Positions 17,431-25,429 of a DNA stretch of 32,956 nucleotides are shown here, piece after piece. The stretch is taken from contig JAHEKH010000019.1 in the NCBI GenBank assembly GCA_024638445.1, forward strand, positions 1 to 32,956. The letters are read 5' to 3'. The notes below the pieces were generated by a model. The model made no database searches and had not been told where the DNA came from. It worked only from the letters and a program-made list of their open reading frames with translations. How positions within the stretch are numbered: the first letter of the stretch is position 1; the number at the start of each line of letters is the position of its first letter. This DNA comes from Gammaproteobacteria bacterium (GTDB lineage Bacteria; Pseudomonadota; Gammaproteobacteria; Steroidobacterales; JABDKV01). Made by a program: the position numbers and the translations under genes.

Positions 17431-18189
17431 TCAGTCGTTGGGCAGGCTGACGCGTCCCGCAACCCGGCGGTGGCTGATACTGCCGGAGCCGTCCCGGCGC
17501 ACGGTGAAATTGCCGCCGACGTCGGCGACAGAGATCGAGCCGGAGCCATCGTTGCCGATCTCAACGTCACCCTCGACCTCATCGATGTCGATCGACCCCG
17601 ACCCGTCCTCGGCCACGCGCACGGAACCTCGTACGTTCTCAACCTTGATTGATCCGGAACCATCCCGAATTTCCACATGACCGGAGACATCTTCGACCGA
17701 GAGCGATCCCGACGAGTCGTCGACGATAACCGAGCCATCGGCACCGTCGATCTCCAGGCTGCCCGACGAATCCCGGACCCGCACGGCGCCAGCATCGGCA
17801 ATGACAATGGAACCACTGGAGTCGCGCACGTCCAGGTCGAGACCACGGGGAATCTCGACAACCAGGTTCAGCACCGCGTAATTGTTATTCCGCGGGTCCG
17901 GCAGGTCGACGGCAAGGCGGATCCGGTCGCCGCTGCGCTCCATGCGCCACTCGACTTCCTCGAGCAGGTTTTTCCGGGTAGCGCAGGCCTCGGCCTCGAC
18001 CGAGATCGTTTTCGAACCTGATTGACCCTCCACGCGCAGCAACCCGGCCCTTGCGTCGATCTCGAGGAGCCTGACGCCGTCCGCCTTGATAGTGTCCTCG
18101 CTGGTCGCGTTGAACTTGCAGTGGTGGTCCCACGCCTGCGCGGAAGCCATGGTCAGCACGCCGGCAAGCAATATCAGCACCCGTTTCAT
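17431..18189 (-). CDS. DUF4097-like exported beta-repeat protein
   Basis: This 252-residue protein has a signal peptide (residues 1-19) and an N-terminal domain of about 100 residues. Seven tandem repeats of 17-19 residues follow, each opening with DSSGS (three copies) then DGSGS (four copies) and continuing as alternating hydrophobic strands (for example IKVENVRGSVRVAE). Such spacing fits a right-handed beta-solenoid of the DUF4097/putative adhesin type. These proteins are periplasmic or surface-exposed with mostly unknown roles. The acidic turns could bind cations (inference). The ATG is preceded by CAGGAGA. It lies 75 bases downstream of the propeller dehydrogenase gene on the same strand. 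Confidence 0.85.
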   Translation of the reverse strand: MKRVLILLAGVLTMASAQAWDHHCKFNATSEDTIKADGVRLLEIDARAGLLRVEGQSGSKTISVEAEACATRKNLLEEVEWRMERSGDRIRLAVDLPDPRNNNYAVLNLVVEIPRGLDLDVRDSSGSIVIADAGAVRVRDSSGSLEIDGADGSVIVDDSSGSLSVEDVSGHVEIRDGSGSIKVENVRGSVRVAEDGSGSIDIDEVEGDVEIGNDGSGSISVADVGGNFTVRRDGSGSISHRRVAGRVSLPND

Positions 18190-18264
18190 AATCTTCTCCT
18201 GCCCTTGTCTCGAGATTTGACGCCGGAGCGCCGCAAAGGGTTTATTCGCGGCTACGCCGCCTGC

Positions 18265-19563
18265 TCACTGCCCGCGGTAGAAAATACGCCAGATCCTGCC
18301 CCGGACCGAATCGGCGACATACAGCGAGCCGTCCGGGCTGACGGCCAGCCCCGTCGGCCGGTATCGTGCCTCCTGCGGCGAGCGCAGGTCCCGAACGCCC
18401 GCAAACCCGTCGGCGAAGATTTCATGAGCGCCCGCCGGCAGCCCTTCCACGAATGGCACGAAGGCCACCTGGTACCCCTGCTGCTCGAACGGCTGGCGGT
18501 TCCACGAACCATGAAACGCCACGAAAGCACCCCCGCGGAAACGCGCCGGAAACTGCACCCCGTCGTAGAACACCAGGTCGTTGGGCGCCCAGTGTGCAGG
18601 GAAATGAACAACCGGCTCACCCGTATTGCTGCAGCGGCCGGTCCTTTTGCCGTCACCCCCGTATTCCGGGCCGAGCACCTTCTTTCCTTTCAGGTGATCG
18701 TAGTAACAATAGGGCCAGCCGAAATCGTCACCGTCATCGACCGCGAACATCTCCTCGGCAGGCAATTCCGCCCGTTCGCGATCGTCGTACAGACGCGGAA
18801 AAATCTCGCTCAGCTGATCACGGCCATGCTGCACGACAAATAGCCGGTCCGCCTCGTCGTTCCAGTCCAGCGCCATGGCGTTACGGATACCGGTCGCATA
18901 GCGATTACCCTGCCGGTAGTGCTGCTCCAGCCCGTCGGCGCGGTATTGCCAGATGCCGCCATAGCCTTCGAGCAGCGGACAGGGATCCTGACCGGGAGCG
19001 CCCGGCGCCCGATCGACTTCTTGGCAGGCATTGGACGGCGCACCGATATTGACGTACAGGTTTCCCTTGCCGTCAAAAACAAACGGTTTGGCGGCGTGGG
19101 TTTTCTGTTCGGGAAAACCGCCGACGATGATTTCCGGCGCACTCGCAGGCACCAATGCGTCACCGAGGGCAAATCTCACCACCGCCACATCCGGCGAGAA
19201 ATACAGGTAACCGTCATGGATATCGATGCCGGTGCCGCCGAGGCCGCCGAACGACTCCCGGACGTCCGCAGCGCCGTCGCCGTCAACGTCGCGCAACGCG
19301 ACGATGCCTCCCTTGCGGCCCTGGATGGCGACAAAGACATCCCCGTTGTCGCGTACCGCGAGATGACGCGCCTTGCCCAGCCGGTCTGCAAACACGATGG
19401 CGCAGAAGCCACTGGGCAGCTCGATGTCACCGTTGCCCGGCGCACACGTAACGTCGCCTTCGTTCCGGCTTGACGGCTCCACCACAGGGACAACAACAGG
19501 CGCGCTTGCGCAGCCTGTCAGCAGCACCAGCACTATCCACGCGCAACGCCGACCTGTAGCCAT
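18265..19563 (-). CDS. PQQ-dependent sugar (L-sorbosone) dehydrogenase-like lipoprotein
   Basis: This 432-residue six-bladed beta-propeller of the glucose/sorbosone dehydrogenase family has a lipobox (LLTGC, Cys18), so it is probably a periplasmic lipoprotein. Blade segments typical of the family include LAVRDNGDVFVAI, NLYVNIGAPSNAC, GIRNAMALDWN, LFVVQHGRDQL, FGWPYCYYD and GLAVSPDGSLYVADS. The family oxidises sugars or related aldehydes using PQQ, but many members lack demonstrated activity. No PQQ biosynthesis gene is in this window. The ATG at 19563 was preferred over one seven codons upstream because AGGAG lies six bases before it and it gives a proper lipoprotein signal. It belongs to a same-strand run starting at 20892. 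Confidence 0.88.
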   Translation of the reverse strand: MATGRRCAWIVLVLLTGCASAPVVVPVVEPSSRNEGDVTCAPGNGDIELPSGFCAIVFADRLGKARHLAVRDNGDVFVAIQGRKGGIVALRDVDGDGAADVRESFGGLGGTGIDIHDGYLYFSPDVAVVRFALGDALVPASAPEIIVGGFPEQKTHAAKPFVFDGKGNLYVNIGAPSNACQEVDRAPGAPGQDPCPLLEGYGGIWQYRADGLEQHYRQGNRYATGIRNAMALDWNDEADRLFVVQHGRDQLSEIFPRLYDDRERAELPAEEMFAVDDGDDFGWPYCYYDHLKGKKVLGPEYGGDGKRTGRCSNTGEPVVHFPAHWAPNDLVFYDGVQFPARFRGGAFVAFHGSWNRQPFEQQGYQVAFVPFVEGLPAGAHEIFADGFAGVRDLRSPQEARYRPTGLAVSPDGSLYVADSVRGRIWRIFYRGQ

Positions 19564-19612
19564 CCGGGACTCCTGTCGAGCCAAACGTCAGGTGGAATCG
19601 AGTATACCCAGC

Positions 19613-20281
19613 TTAAGCCGCTGCGCTGAATGCCGTATCGATATGACGAATCTTGGCCGACTGCGGTAACCGGTAGAAACGTCTCAGCTCTGCCAGCATC
19701 CCGGGCCGGCGCACACGATGCATGAACCGGCGATACAGGGTCTTGCAGTACTTGCCCGCGTAACGGCTGGCGTGACGATAACGGGTGAGACGCGCACCAT
19801 CCAGCCGCGGATCGAAGCTGACATAGTCAAACAGGCAGCGATGCAAGGCCGGCGCAACACCGCGGGTTCCCAGCAGGTGCAGGGCCGCGATGAACTTGTC
19901 GACCTCGGCCTGCAGCTCCAGCTCCATCAGCGTCACGCTCTTGTCGTGCCGTGCGTTCCACGCGAGGTACACGAAGTGGCTGATACCCTCGACCACCAGG
20001 CAAAAATCCTCGAGGTTGGTTTCGTCTAGATCCACCCGGGGGTCGCGCCGACACAGGCGGCGCAGGACGTCCTCGTCGAGAAACAGGCTGATATCGACGT
20101 ACTCGCCGTCTTCGGACACCAGTAGCTGCTCGCGTACGCCCTGCCCGGCCCCGGCCTTCAGCGCTGCCGCCAGGTTGCGATCGGTAACCAGGAAATCCCG
20201 CACATCGTGACCGAGTGGGACATCGTAAATCGACTCGAGCAGCGACTGCATGGCTGCCGGGAGCCTGGCCTTGCGGCTCAT
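19613..20281 (-). CDS. Protein of unknown function, second gene of a coupled pair
   Basis: This 222-residue protein is soluble and rich in charged residues, with no signal peptide, membrane helix or motif that I recognise. The N-terminal half has LESIYDVPLGHDVRDFL and EQLLVSEDGEYVDISLFLDEDVL, then ETNLEDFCLVVEGISHFVYLAW. The C-terminal half is basic (TRYRHASRYAGKYCKTLYRRFMHRVRR), which could suit binding of nucleic acid or phospholipid (speculative). The ATG overlaps the TGA of the upstream gene as ATGA, so translation is coupled and the two products probably act together. A longer reading with 44 extra N-terminal residues is rejected because it lies wholly inside the upstream gene. The next gene on the strand starts 49 bases downstream. 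Confidence 0.8.
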   Translation of the reverse strand: MSRKARLPAAMQSLLESIYDVPLGHDVRDFLVTDRNLAAALKAGAGQGVREQLLVSEDGEYVDISLFLDEDVLRRLCRRDPRVDLDETNLEDFCLVVEGISHFVYLAWNARHDKSVTLMELELQAEVDKFIAALHLLGTRGVAPALHRCLFDYVSFDPRLDGARLTRYRHASRYAGKYCKTLYRRFMHRVRRPGMLAELRRFYRLPQSAKIRHIDTAFSAAA

Positions 20282-20892
20282 TGCGGCTCCAGGCTCACGC
20301 TGAACAGGCTGGGCTCGATGCCGAGTTTTCGCAGCTGGGTTGCGGCCCGCGGACTGCCGGTGCGCATCCAGACCTCGTAAAGACGCAGCACGTCCTTGTC
20401 GTTGTTGCCGCAACCGGCCGCGCTGATCTCGTTGAGCGCATCGACAAAGTATTGAAATTTCTCGGCCAGCTCACAAAAGACGTCTCGAAATGCCGCCAGA
20501 ACCCGGGTTGTTTCAGACAGGTGGCCATAGGCCCCGCCGCCCATCGAGATGTAGTAATCGACGTCCACCAGCCGTCGGCTGAAGCTGTGGGCAAAAAAGC
20601 CGGCCATGAACAACGCGACATCGCCGAGCCGGCGCAGCGCCTGGTCGCGGCGGTGGGCGTTATCTGCCTCGAGCGCATCGGCAAGCATCAGCGCGAGCGG
20701 CTTGATGCGCCGGCCCTCATCGGTGTGCTCATAAAGTTCGTCGGAACGGGAATAAAGCGTCAGCAGGTTAACCACGTAATGGGTGGTTTGATCGCCTGCG
20801 TCGACCTGCTGGCTGGACAGGGCCGCGTCCAGCGAGTCGCGGAAGTACTCGCGAAGATTCGAAACCGCAACGACCTTCTTGTTGTCGTTCAT
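20278..20892 (-). CDS. Protein of unknown function, first gene of a coupled pair
   Basis: This 204-residue, apparently all-helical soluble protein has no signal peptide, membrane segment or catalytic motif that I recognise. Distinct stretches are LREYFRDSLDAALSSQQV, TTHYVVNLLTLYSRSDELYEH, RLGDVALFMAGFFAHSFSRR and VDYYISMGGGAYGHLS. The ATG at 20892 follows AGGAGGAG at good distance; an in-frame start 17 codons upstream is less likely. A -10-like TATACT on the minus strand (20965-20960) and a CRP-like palindrome centred 42 bp upstream of the expected start point lie in the 259-bp upstream region. The pair therefore looks like a CRP-activated two-gene unit; its biochemical role is unknown. Confidence 0.82.
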   Translation of the reverse strand: MNDNKKVVAVSNLREYFRDSLDAALSSQQVDAGDQTTHYVVNLLTLYSRSDELYEHTDEGRRIKPLALMLADALEADNAHRRDQALRRLGDVALFMAGFFAHSFSRRLVDVDYYISMGGGAYGHLSETTRVLAAFRDVFCELAEKFQYFVDALNEISAAGCGNNDKDVLRLYEVWMRTGSPRAATQLRKLGIEPSLFSVSLEPQ

Positions 20893-20959
20893 ACTTCGAT
20901 GGTCTCCTCCTGGGGCTCTCCGTAACGGCTTTGACCTGCACACGGAAGCGCTTGTTCCC

Positions 20960-21003
20960 AGTATATGACTGAAAAACCAAGAAGTTTAGTGATCGTCATC
21001 ACG
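20960..21003 (-). promoter_or_regulatory. Candidate class II CRP-dependent promoter of the unknown gene pair
   Basis: GTGATCGTCATCAC (20989-21002) is a perfect palindrome arm pair matching the CRP core GTGAT-N4-ATCAC. The minus-strand -10 hexamer TATACT is at 20965-20960, giving a start point near 20953-20954. The distance from the palindrome centre (20995.5) is then close to 41.5 bp, the class II geometry. FNR-type sites (TTGAT-N4-ATCAA) are similar, so another CRP/FNR-family protein could be the reader. Confidence 0.55.
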
Positions 21004-21097
21004 TTTCGCCGGAAATCGCAGCGCGGATTTTTGCAGTGCATCAAAGTGGGAGCGGCGAATCTTGGCGAGTTAAGCGACGCGGCGTAGTATTGATCGC

Positions 21098-21117
21098 TCG
21101 CGCCTGGGGAGGCGCGA
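21098..21117 (+). other. Perfect 8-bp hairpin in the leader of the EF-G-like gene
   Basis: TCGCGCCT and AGGCGCGA flank a GGGG loop, 34 bases before the GTG start. There is no T-tract after it, so it is not a terminator; it may influence translation or mRNA stability. The rest of the 20893-21151 gap holds the CRP-like promoter and no other recognisable gene. Confidence 0.35.
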
Positions 21118-21151
21118 CGGGGATTCAAACGATACAAAAGAGAAGGCGAGC

Positions 21152-23200
21152 GTGAGCAAATATACGACCGAACAGATACGCAATATCGCCCTGGCCGGAC
21201 ACGCCGGCGCGGGCAAAACGTCCCTTGCCGAGGCCCTGCTGGATACAGCCGGTGCCATTCGCAGTCGCGGCGAACTGGCGCGCGGGACCACGGTTTGCGA
21301 TTACGATCCGAAAGAGAAAGAACTCGGCCACTCGCTTGAAACGGCGTTATGCCATTTCGATCACGACAATATTCACGTCAACCTCATCGACACGCCAGGC
21401 TACCCGGATTTTCTCGGCCGTTCGATCGCCGTGCTGCCGGCCGTCGAGACCGTTGCCGTCGTGGTCAATGCCCAGTCTGGCATCGAGCTCTCGACGCAAC
21501 GGATCATGGATGTCGCCAAGAAGTACGGACTGTGCCGCATGGTGATCATCAACCGTATCGATGCGCCTGAAGCCGACCTTCACGGCGTGCTGCGCGCGGT
21601 GCGGGATACTTTCGGCAAAGAATGTCTACCGCTCAACCTGCCGGCCGGTGGCGGATCAACCGTAGCCGACTGCTTTTTCGAGTTGTCCGATGAAGAAACC
21701 GATTTCGCATCGGTCGCCGCTGCGCATACCGAGATGATCGACCAGGTCGTCGAGGTCGACGAGGCGCTCATGGAAGTTTATCTCGAGCAGGGCGAAGAAC
21801 TCAGTCTCGACCAGCTGCACGACCCGTTCGAAAAAGCCCTGCGCTCCGGCCATCTCGTGCCGATCTGCTTCACTTCAGCGGAAACCGGGGTCGGCGTAAG
21901 ACAGCTGCTCAATGTTTTTGAAAAGCTGATGCCGAACCCGATGGAGGGCAACCCGCCGCAGTTTTACAAGGGCGAAGGCGCCGACGCCGAACCGGTCCAG
22001 ACCGAACCCGACCCGAAAAAACACGCCATTGCGCACGTGTTCAAGGTGGCCGTCGACCCTTTTGTCGGGAAGCTCGGCGTGTTTCGGATTCACCAGGGCA
22101 CGATCACGTCCAACTCGCAGCTGTATATCGGCGATTCGCGCAAACCGTTCAAGGTCGCTCACCTGCTGGCGCTGCAGGGCAAGGATCATGTCGAGGTGCC
22201 GCGCGGTATTCCGGGCGATATCCGCGCCGTTGCCAAGATTGACGACATCGAGTTCGATTCAGTGCTGCACGACTCGCATGACGAAGATCACTATCACCTG
22301 AAACCGGCTGCGACACCGCCGCCGATGTACGGTCTTGCCATTGAGCCTACCCGGCGCGGCGACGAACAAAAGATTTCGGAAGCGCTGCACAAGCTGGCCG
22401 CTGAAGACCCGACCCTTCATATAGAACACAACGCCACCGCGAACGAAACGGTACTGCGTGGCATGGGCGAGCTGCACCTGCGCATTATTCTCGAGCGCAT
22501 GAAAGAACGCTACAACGTCGAGGTCGAGACGCATCCGCCGAGCATCCCTTACCGGGAAACCATACGGTCCAACGCCGAGGGCCATCACCGCCATAAGAAA
22601 CAAACCGGTGGAGCCGGCCAGTTCGGCGAGGTCTTTCTGCGCATCGAGCCACTCGGGCGTGACGAAGGCTTCGAGTTCAAGAATGCCGTCGTCGGCGGAT
22701 CGATACCCTCGCAATTCATCCCGGCCGTCGAGAAAGGCGTACGCCAGATCCTGGCAGACGGCGCCGTAGCGGGCTATCCGCTGCAGGATATCCGTGTAAC
22801 CGTGTACGACGGCAAGCATCACCCGGTCGACTCGAAAGAGGTGGCTTTCGTTGCAGCCGGCAAAAAGGCCTTTACCGAAGCAATTTCGAAAGCTAAACCG
22901 GTTGTGCTCGAACCCATCGTCAATATCGAGATCACGGCGCCAAGCGACGCCATGGGCGATATTGCCGGCGATCTCTCCTCCCGCCGCGGCCGTATCAGCG
23001 GCAACACGATGCGCCCCAACGGCGACGTGAGGATTTCCGGACAGGTGCCGCTGGCAGAGCTGAACGATTACCAGTCGAGGCTGAAGTCAATTACCGGCGG
23101 CGAAGGTTCCTACACCATGGGCTTCAGTCACTATGACCCGGTTCCGCCGCAGGCGCAGAAAGAGCTGCAGTCCGAGTTCAAGCCCGGAGCCGACGACTAG
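21152..23200 (+). CDS. EF-G-like translational GTPase (EF-G2 subgroup)
   Basis: This 682-residue protein has the full domain order of elongation factor G. The GTPase has GHAGAGKT at 16-23, DTPGY from Asp80 and NRID at 134-137. A beta-barrel domain follows, then domains III-V including RGMGELHLRIILERMKERYNVEV and the domain IV segment QTGGAGQFGEVFLRIEP. It is shorter than housekeeping EF-G (about 700 residues) and belongs with the EF-G-like paralogues whose cellular role is poorly defined. The usual NKxD guanine-specificity motif has Arg instead of Lys, and switch I reads GHSL instead of GITI. No ribosomal protein or tuf gene is nearby, another sign that it is a paralogue. The GTG start follows GAAGG. 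Its last four bases CTAG overlap the convergent DUF819 gene. Confidence 0.92.
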   Translation: MSKYTTEQIRNIALAGHAGAGKTSLAEALLDTAGAIRSRGELARGTTVCDYDPKEKELGHSLETALCHFDHDNIHVNLIDTPGYPDFLGRSIAVLPAVETVAVVVNAQSGIELSTQRIMDVAKKYGLCRMVIINRIDAPEADLHGVLRAVRDTFGKECLPLNLPAGGGSTVADCFFELSDEETDFASVAAAHTEMIDQVVEVDEALMEVYLEQGEELSLDQLHDPFEKALRSGHLVPICFTSAETGVGVRQLLNVFEKLMPNPMEGNPPQFYKGEGADAEPVQTEPDPKKHAIAHVFKVAVDPFVGKLGVFRIHQGTITSNSQLYIGDSRKPFKVAHLLALQGKDHVEVPRGIPGDIRAVAKIDDIEFDSVLHDSHDEDHYHLKPAATPPPMYGLAIEPTRRGDEQKISEALHKLAAEDPTLHIEHNATANETVLRGMGELHLRIILERMKERYNVEVETHPPSIPYRETIRSNAEGHHRHKKQTGGAGQFGEVFLRIEPLGRDEGFEFKNAVVGGSIPSQFIPAVEKGVRQILADGAVAGYPLQDIRVTVYDGKHHPVDSKEVAFVAAGKKAFTEAISKAKPVVLEPIVNIEITAPSDAMGDIAGDLSSRRGRISGNTMRPNGDVRISGQVPLAELNDYQSRLKSITGGEGSYTMGFSHYDPVPPQAQKELQSEFKPGADD

Positions 23201-24411
23201 CCAATCAACTGCCCCAGCCGCCCGGTAAGAATGGCCAGGTAGTTGCCGATGGCGTAGCCGATCATGGCCATCAGTATCGACGCGGGCACCAGCGACTCGC
23301 GATGATGTGCTGCGACTATCGGCGCTGACGCGGCGCCGCCGATATTGGCCGCCGACGCAATCGCCAGCGTGTGTACGTCGACCCGGAATACCCGGGCTGC
23401 CGTCAGCACGAATGCGCCGTGTATCGAGATCCACACGTAAGCCATGAGCGCGAATGCCCCCATGCTGGCAAGACTGATGTTGCTGAGATCCATCGTCGCG
23501 CCGATGCGCGCGACATAGACGTAAATGATCGCCATGGCAATCGGCTGAGCCGCCGGCAGCTGCCGTGCGGGCGTTGCCGATGCAACCAGGCCAAAAGTCG
23601 TTACCAGCAGGATGAGCCAGGTGCTGGCGCTGACCACCGTGGTGTTGCCGATCGCCAGCGGCGGCAGCGTTTGCGAAAGTGCCGTTGCAAGCCAGGTAAT
23701 GCTGAGCGACAACAGTGCAAGATAAAGGATCGACATCATCGTCGGCGCCGCTTCGGCACCGGAGGCGCTCGCAGCCGCACGCTCCATCAGCTCGATACGA
23801 TCAGCCGGAACTCTCGCCCACCGGTTGAAGCGTTCTGCGAACGCCCTTGATCCCAGCAGGATCGGCAGCCAGATCAGGTAGACCAGCTGGTCCGCAGCCG
23901 CCGCCATCGTCATGTGCTCGGCCGTTCCCTCCAGGGCCTCGTGCGCGGCGGTCATGTTGCCGGTGCCGCCAATCCAGCTTCCGGACAGCGTGCCAAAAGC
24001 CTTCCAGCTGTCTTCGGGCAACGGGAACCGCAGCGCGAAACCCTCGGGTGTCACCAGCACCTGGCCCAGCGCATAAGCCAGTACTCCGCCCAGCACGACG
24101 CCGACACTGCCAATAATCATGACCCAGACGCCCTTACCCATGATGCGAATTGCCCCGAGGAAATCCACCTTGATCAGCATCAGGACGATAAAGAGCGGCA
24201 GGCCATATCGCCGCAGGAAGTCGTAGGCCGCGTTGTCGAACGGGATCAGTCCGAAATTTGACAGAAATACTGGCGTCGCATAGATGAAAATGAGCGGCGG
24301 CAGGTAGCTGAATATCTTCCAGCGGGTGGCTTTTTCGACCCAGAACCAGAACCCGACCACACCAATCAGCACGGTCATTACGCCAATGGGTGATTCAATG
24401 AGCGGTGTCAT
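23197..24411 (-). CDS. DUF819 family integral membrane protein
   Basis: This 404-residue inner-membrane protein has about ten hydrophobic helices and almost no soluble domain. LPPLIFIYATPVFLSNFGLIP near the N-terminus and GTLSGSWIGGTGNMTAAHEAL in the middle are characteristic of DUF819 (COG5505), a permease-like family with no settled substrate. A second glycine/alanine-rich motif, ASAANIGGAASAPIVAA, near the C-terminus gives the inverted-repeat look of many secondary transporters (inference). The ATG at 24411 follows CAGGAGA. A GC-rich hairpin lies in the leader 60 bases upstream. The gene is divergent from the ankyrin gene and overlaps the EF-G-like gene end by four bases. Confidence 0.88.
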   Translation of the reverse strand: MTPLIESPIGVMTVLIGVVGFWFWVEKATRWKIFSYLPPLIFIYATPVFLSNFGLIPFDNAAYDFLRRYGLPLFIVLMLIKVDFLGAIRIMGKGVWVMIIGSVGVVLGGVLAYALGQVLVTPEGFALRFPLPEDSWKAFGTLSGSWIGGTGNMTAAHEALEGTAEHMTMAAAADQLVYLIWLPILLGSRAFAERFNRWARVPADRIELMERAAASASGAEAAPTMMSILYLALLSLSITWLATALSQTLPPLAIGNTTVVSASTWLILLVTTFGLVASATPARQLPAAQPIAMAIIYVYVARIGATMDLSNISLASMGAFALMAYVWISIHGAFVLTAARVFRVDVHTLAIASAANIGGAASAPIVAAHHRESLVPASILMAMIGYAIGNYLAILTGRLGQLIG

Positions 24412-24470
24412 GACGTCTCCTGGCAGCTGCAGCCAGCATCCCCGAATGCTCTCGCGAATTCAACAATAAT

Positions 24471-24489
24471 CCCCGGCCCGCGGCCGGGG
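24471..24489 (-). terminator. GC-rich hairpin in the leader of the DUF819 gene
   Basis: CCCCGGCC and GGCCGGGG form an 8-bp perfect stem with a three-base loop. On the minus strand it is followed by ATTATTGTTG, a moderately T-rich run. It lies 60 bases upstream of the DUF819 start, so it could be an attenuator-like terminator in that leader. The T-tract is imperfect, so function is uncertain. Confidence 0.35.
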
Positions 24490-24617
24490 TGTGTTTCCAC
24501 TTGACAGAATGTGCTCCGGTGACACCCCGGCAATAACCATATTTGGGACTGCGTTAACAGACGAGACACTGCCTGTACGGTAATCTTTCGCACTCTCGGC
24601 AACAGGGAATACAGTTG

Positions 24618-25190
24618 ATGATGAGGAAAGTCTTTCTGGCACTCGGCGCAGCCGCCGCACTCGGCGCCTTCGGTTACACCACGATGGCGGTGACCTTGGT
24701 CATGCAGGCCGATACCGCGACGGTAATCAGTTTCGCCGCCAGCGACAGGCTTCCGCTGCTGCCCCAGTCAATTGCGAACTGGCAGGTTCGCTCCTGGAAG
24801 GGTTGCCCGGTTACCGATCGCGATGTCAGCCCCCTGGGACAGACGCTGCGTGGTTATGGTCTCGAGGGATTCGATAACCACCGCGTGCTGGCGACCGCGA
24901 GCCATCTGATCGACCTGGGCTGCGACATCGACCAGCGCAATATGACCGGGCATACCGCCCTGCACGAGGCGATCCTGTACAACGAGCCGGATGTCGTTCG
25001 GTTTCTGCTCGCCCATGGTGCCGATCCCGCGGTCACCATCGCGGCGGCCCCGAGGGCCTCCGGCGAGATGAATCGCTTTTTCGCCGGCCTGGATTCCCTG
25101 AGCTTCACTCGCGAACTGCAGGCCAAGTCGAAACACGCCGAGAACCGCGAGGAAATTCTCCAGCTGCTCGAGGGGCACCGCCCCGGTTGA
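24618..25190 (+). CDS. Exported or membrane-anchored ankyrin-repeat protein
   Basis: This 190-residue protein has an N-terminal hydrophobic segment (about 5-30) that is either a signal peptide or an anchor. About two ankyrin repeats follow: TASHLIDLGCDIDQRN, then MTGHTALHEAILYNEPDVVRFLLAHGADPAV with the TALHEA and LLxHGADP signatures. The C-terminal 50 residues are helical and charged. Ankyrin repeats bind other proteins; the partner is unknown. Two consecutive ATG codons (24618 and 24621) follow an AGGGA; the TTG at 24615 is less likely. The gene is divergent from DUF819 with about 206 bp between the starts. Confidence 0.82.
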   Translation: MMRKVFLALGAAAALGAFGYTTMAVTLVMQADTATVISFAASDRLPLLPQSIANWQVRSWKGCPVTDRDVSPLGQTLRGYGLEGFDNHRVLATASHLIDLGCDIDQRNMTGHTALHEAILYNEPDVVRFLLAHGADPAVTIAAAPRASGEMNRFFAGLDSLSFTRELQAKSKHAENREEILQLLEGHRPG

Positions 25191-25193
25191 GCG

Positions 25194-25207
25194 CGGCCGG
25201 CCGGCCG
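25194..25207. other. 14-bp GC palindrome after the ankyrin gene
   Basis: CGGCCGGCCGGCCG starts four bases after the ankyrin stop codon and can form a strong stem. No T-tract follows, so it is at most a weak 3' end structure. The rest of 25208-25301 shows no gene or clear signal. Confidence 0.3.
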
Positions 25208-25301
25208 ATCTGCGGCACCGGCAGGACTGTCACCCACCCATCGGCACTCGGGATGGCCTGTATTGCAGGCCGCTCGATCACCCAATGCAGTTGATTCTCG
25301 T

Positions 25302-25345
25302 TATTGCAGTGCAATATTTGGTCTGCGCGGCGTTTGAATTACACT
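25302..25345 (+). promoter_or_regulatory. Palindrome and possible promoter of the DUF465 gene
   Basis: TATTGCAGTGCAATA (25302-25316) is a perfect 7-bp inverted repeat around one base, suited to a dimeric regulator. Directly after it comes a weak -35 (TTTGGT, 25317-25322), a 17-base spacer and a -10-like TACACT (25340-25345). A repressor or activator bound there would touch RNA polymerase. The reader is unknown. Confidence 0.4.
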
Positions 25346-25429
25346 CGGAGGGAGCGTGCAATACGCCGCGAGTGGAGCGGCTCTCGACTTAGCCGCCGCG
25401 TTTCAACTGACTCAAGGAGGGCGCGACAT

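Noticed and set aside
18190-18264. GCGGC-GTA-GCCGC stem between the propeller dehydrogenase and the DUF4097-like gene as a terminator
   Set aside because: The stem is five bp and is not followed by a T-run in the direction of transcription.
21046-21070. GTGGGAGCGGCGAAT resembling a REP core
   Set aside because: There is no paired second half or hairpin, and the similarity is short; possibly a decayed REP, but not supportable.
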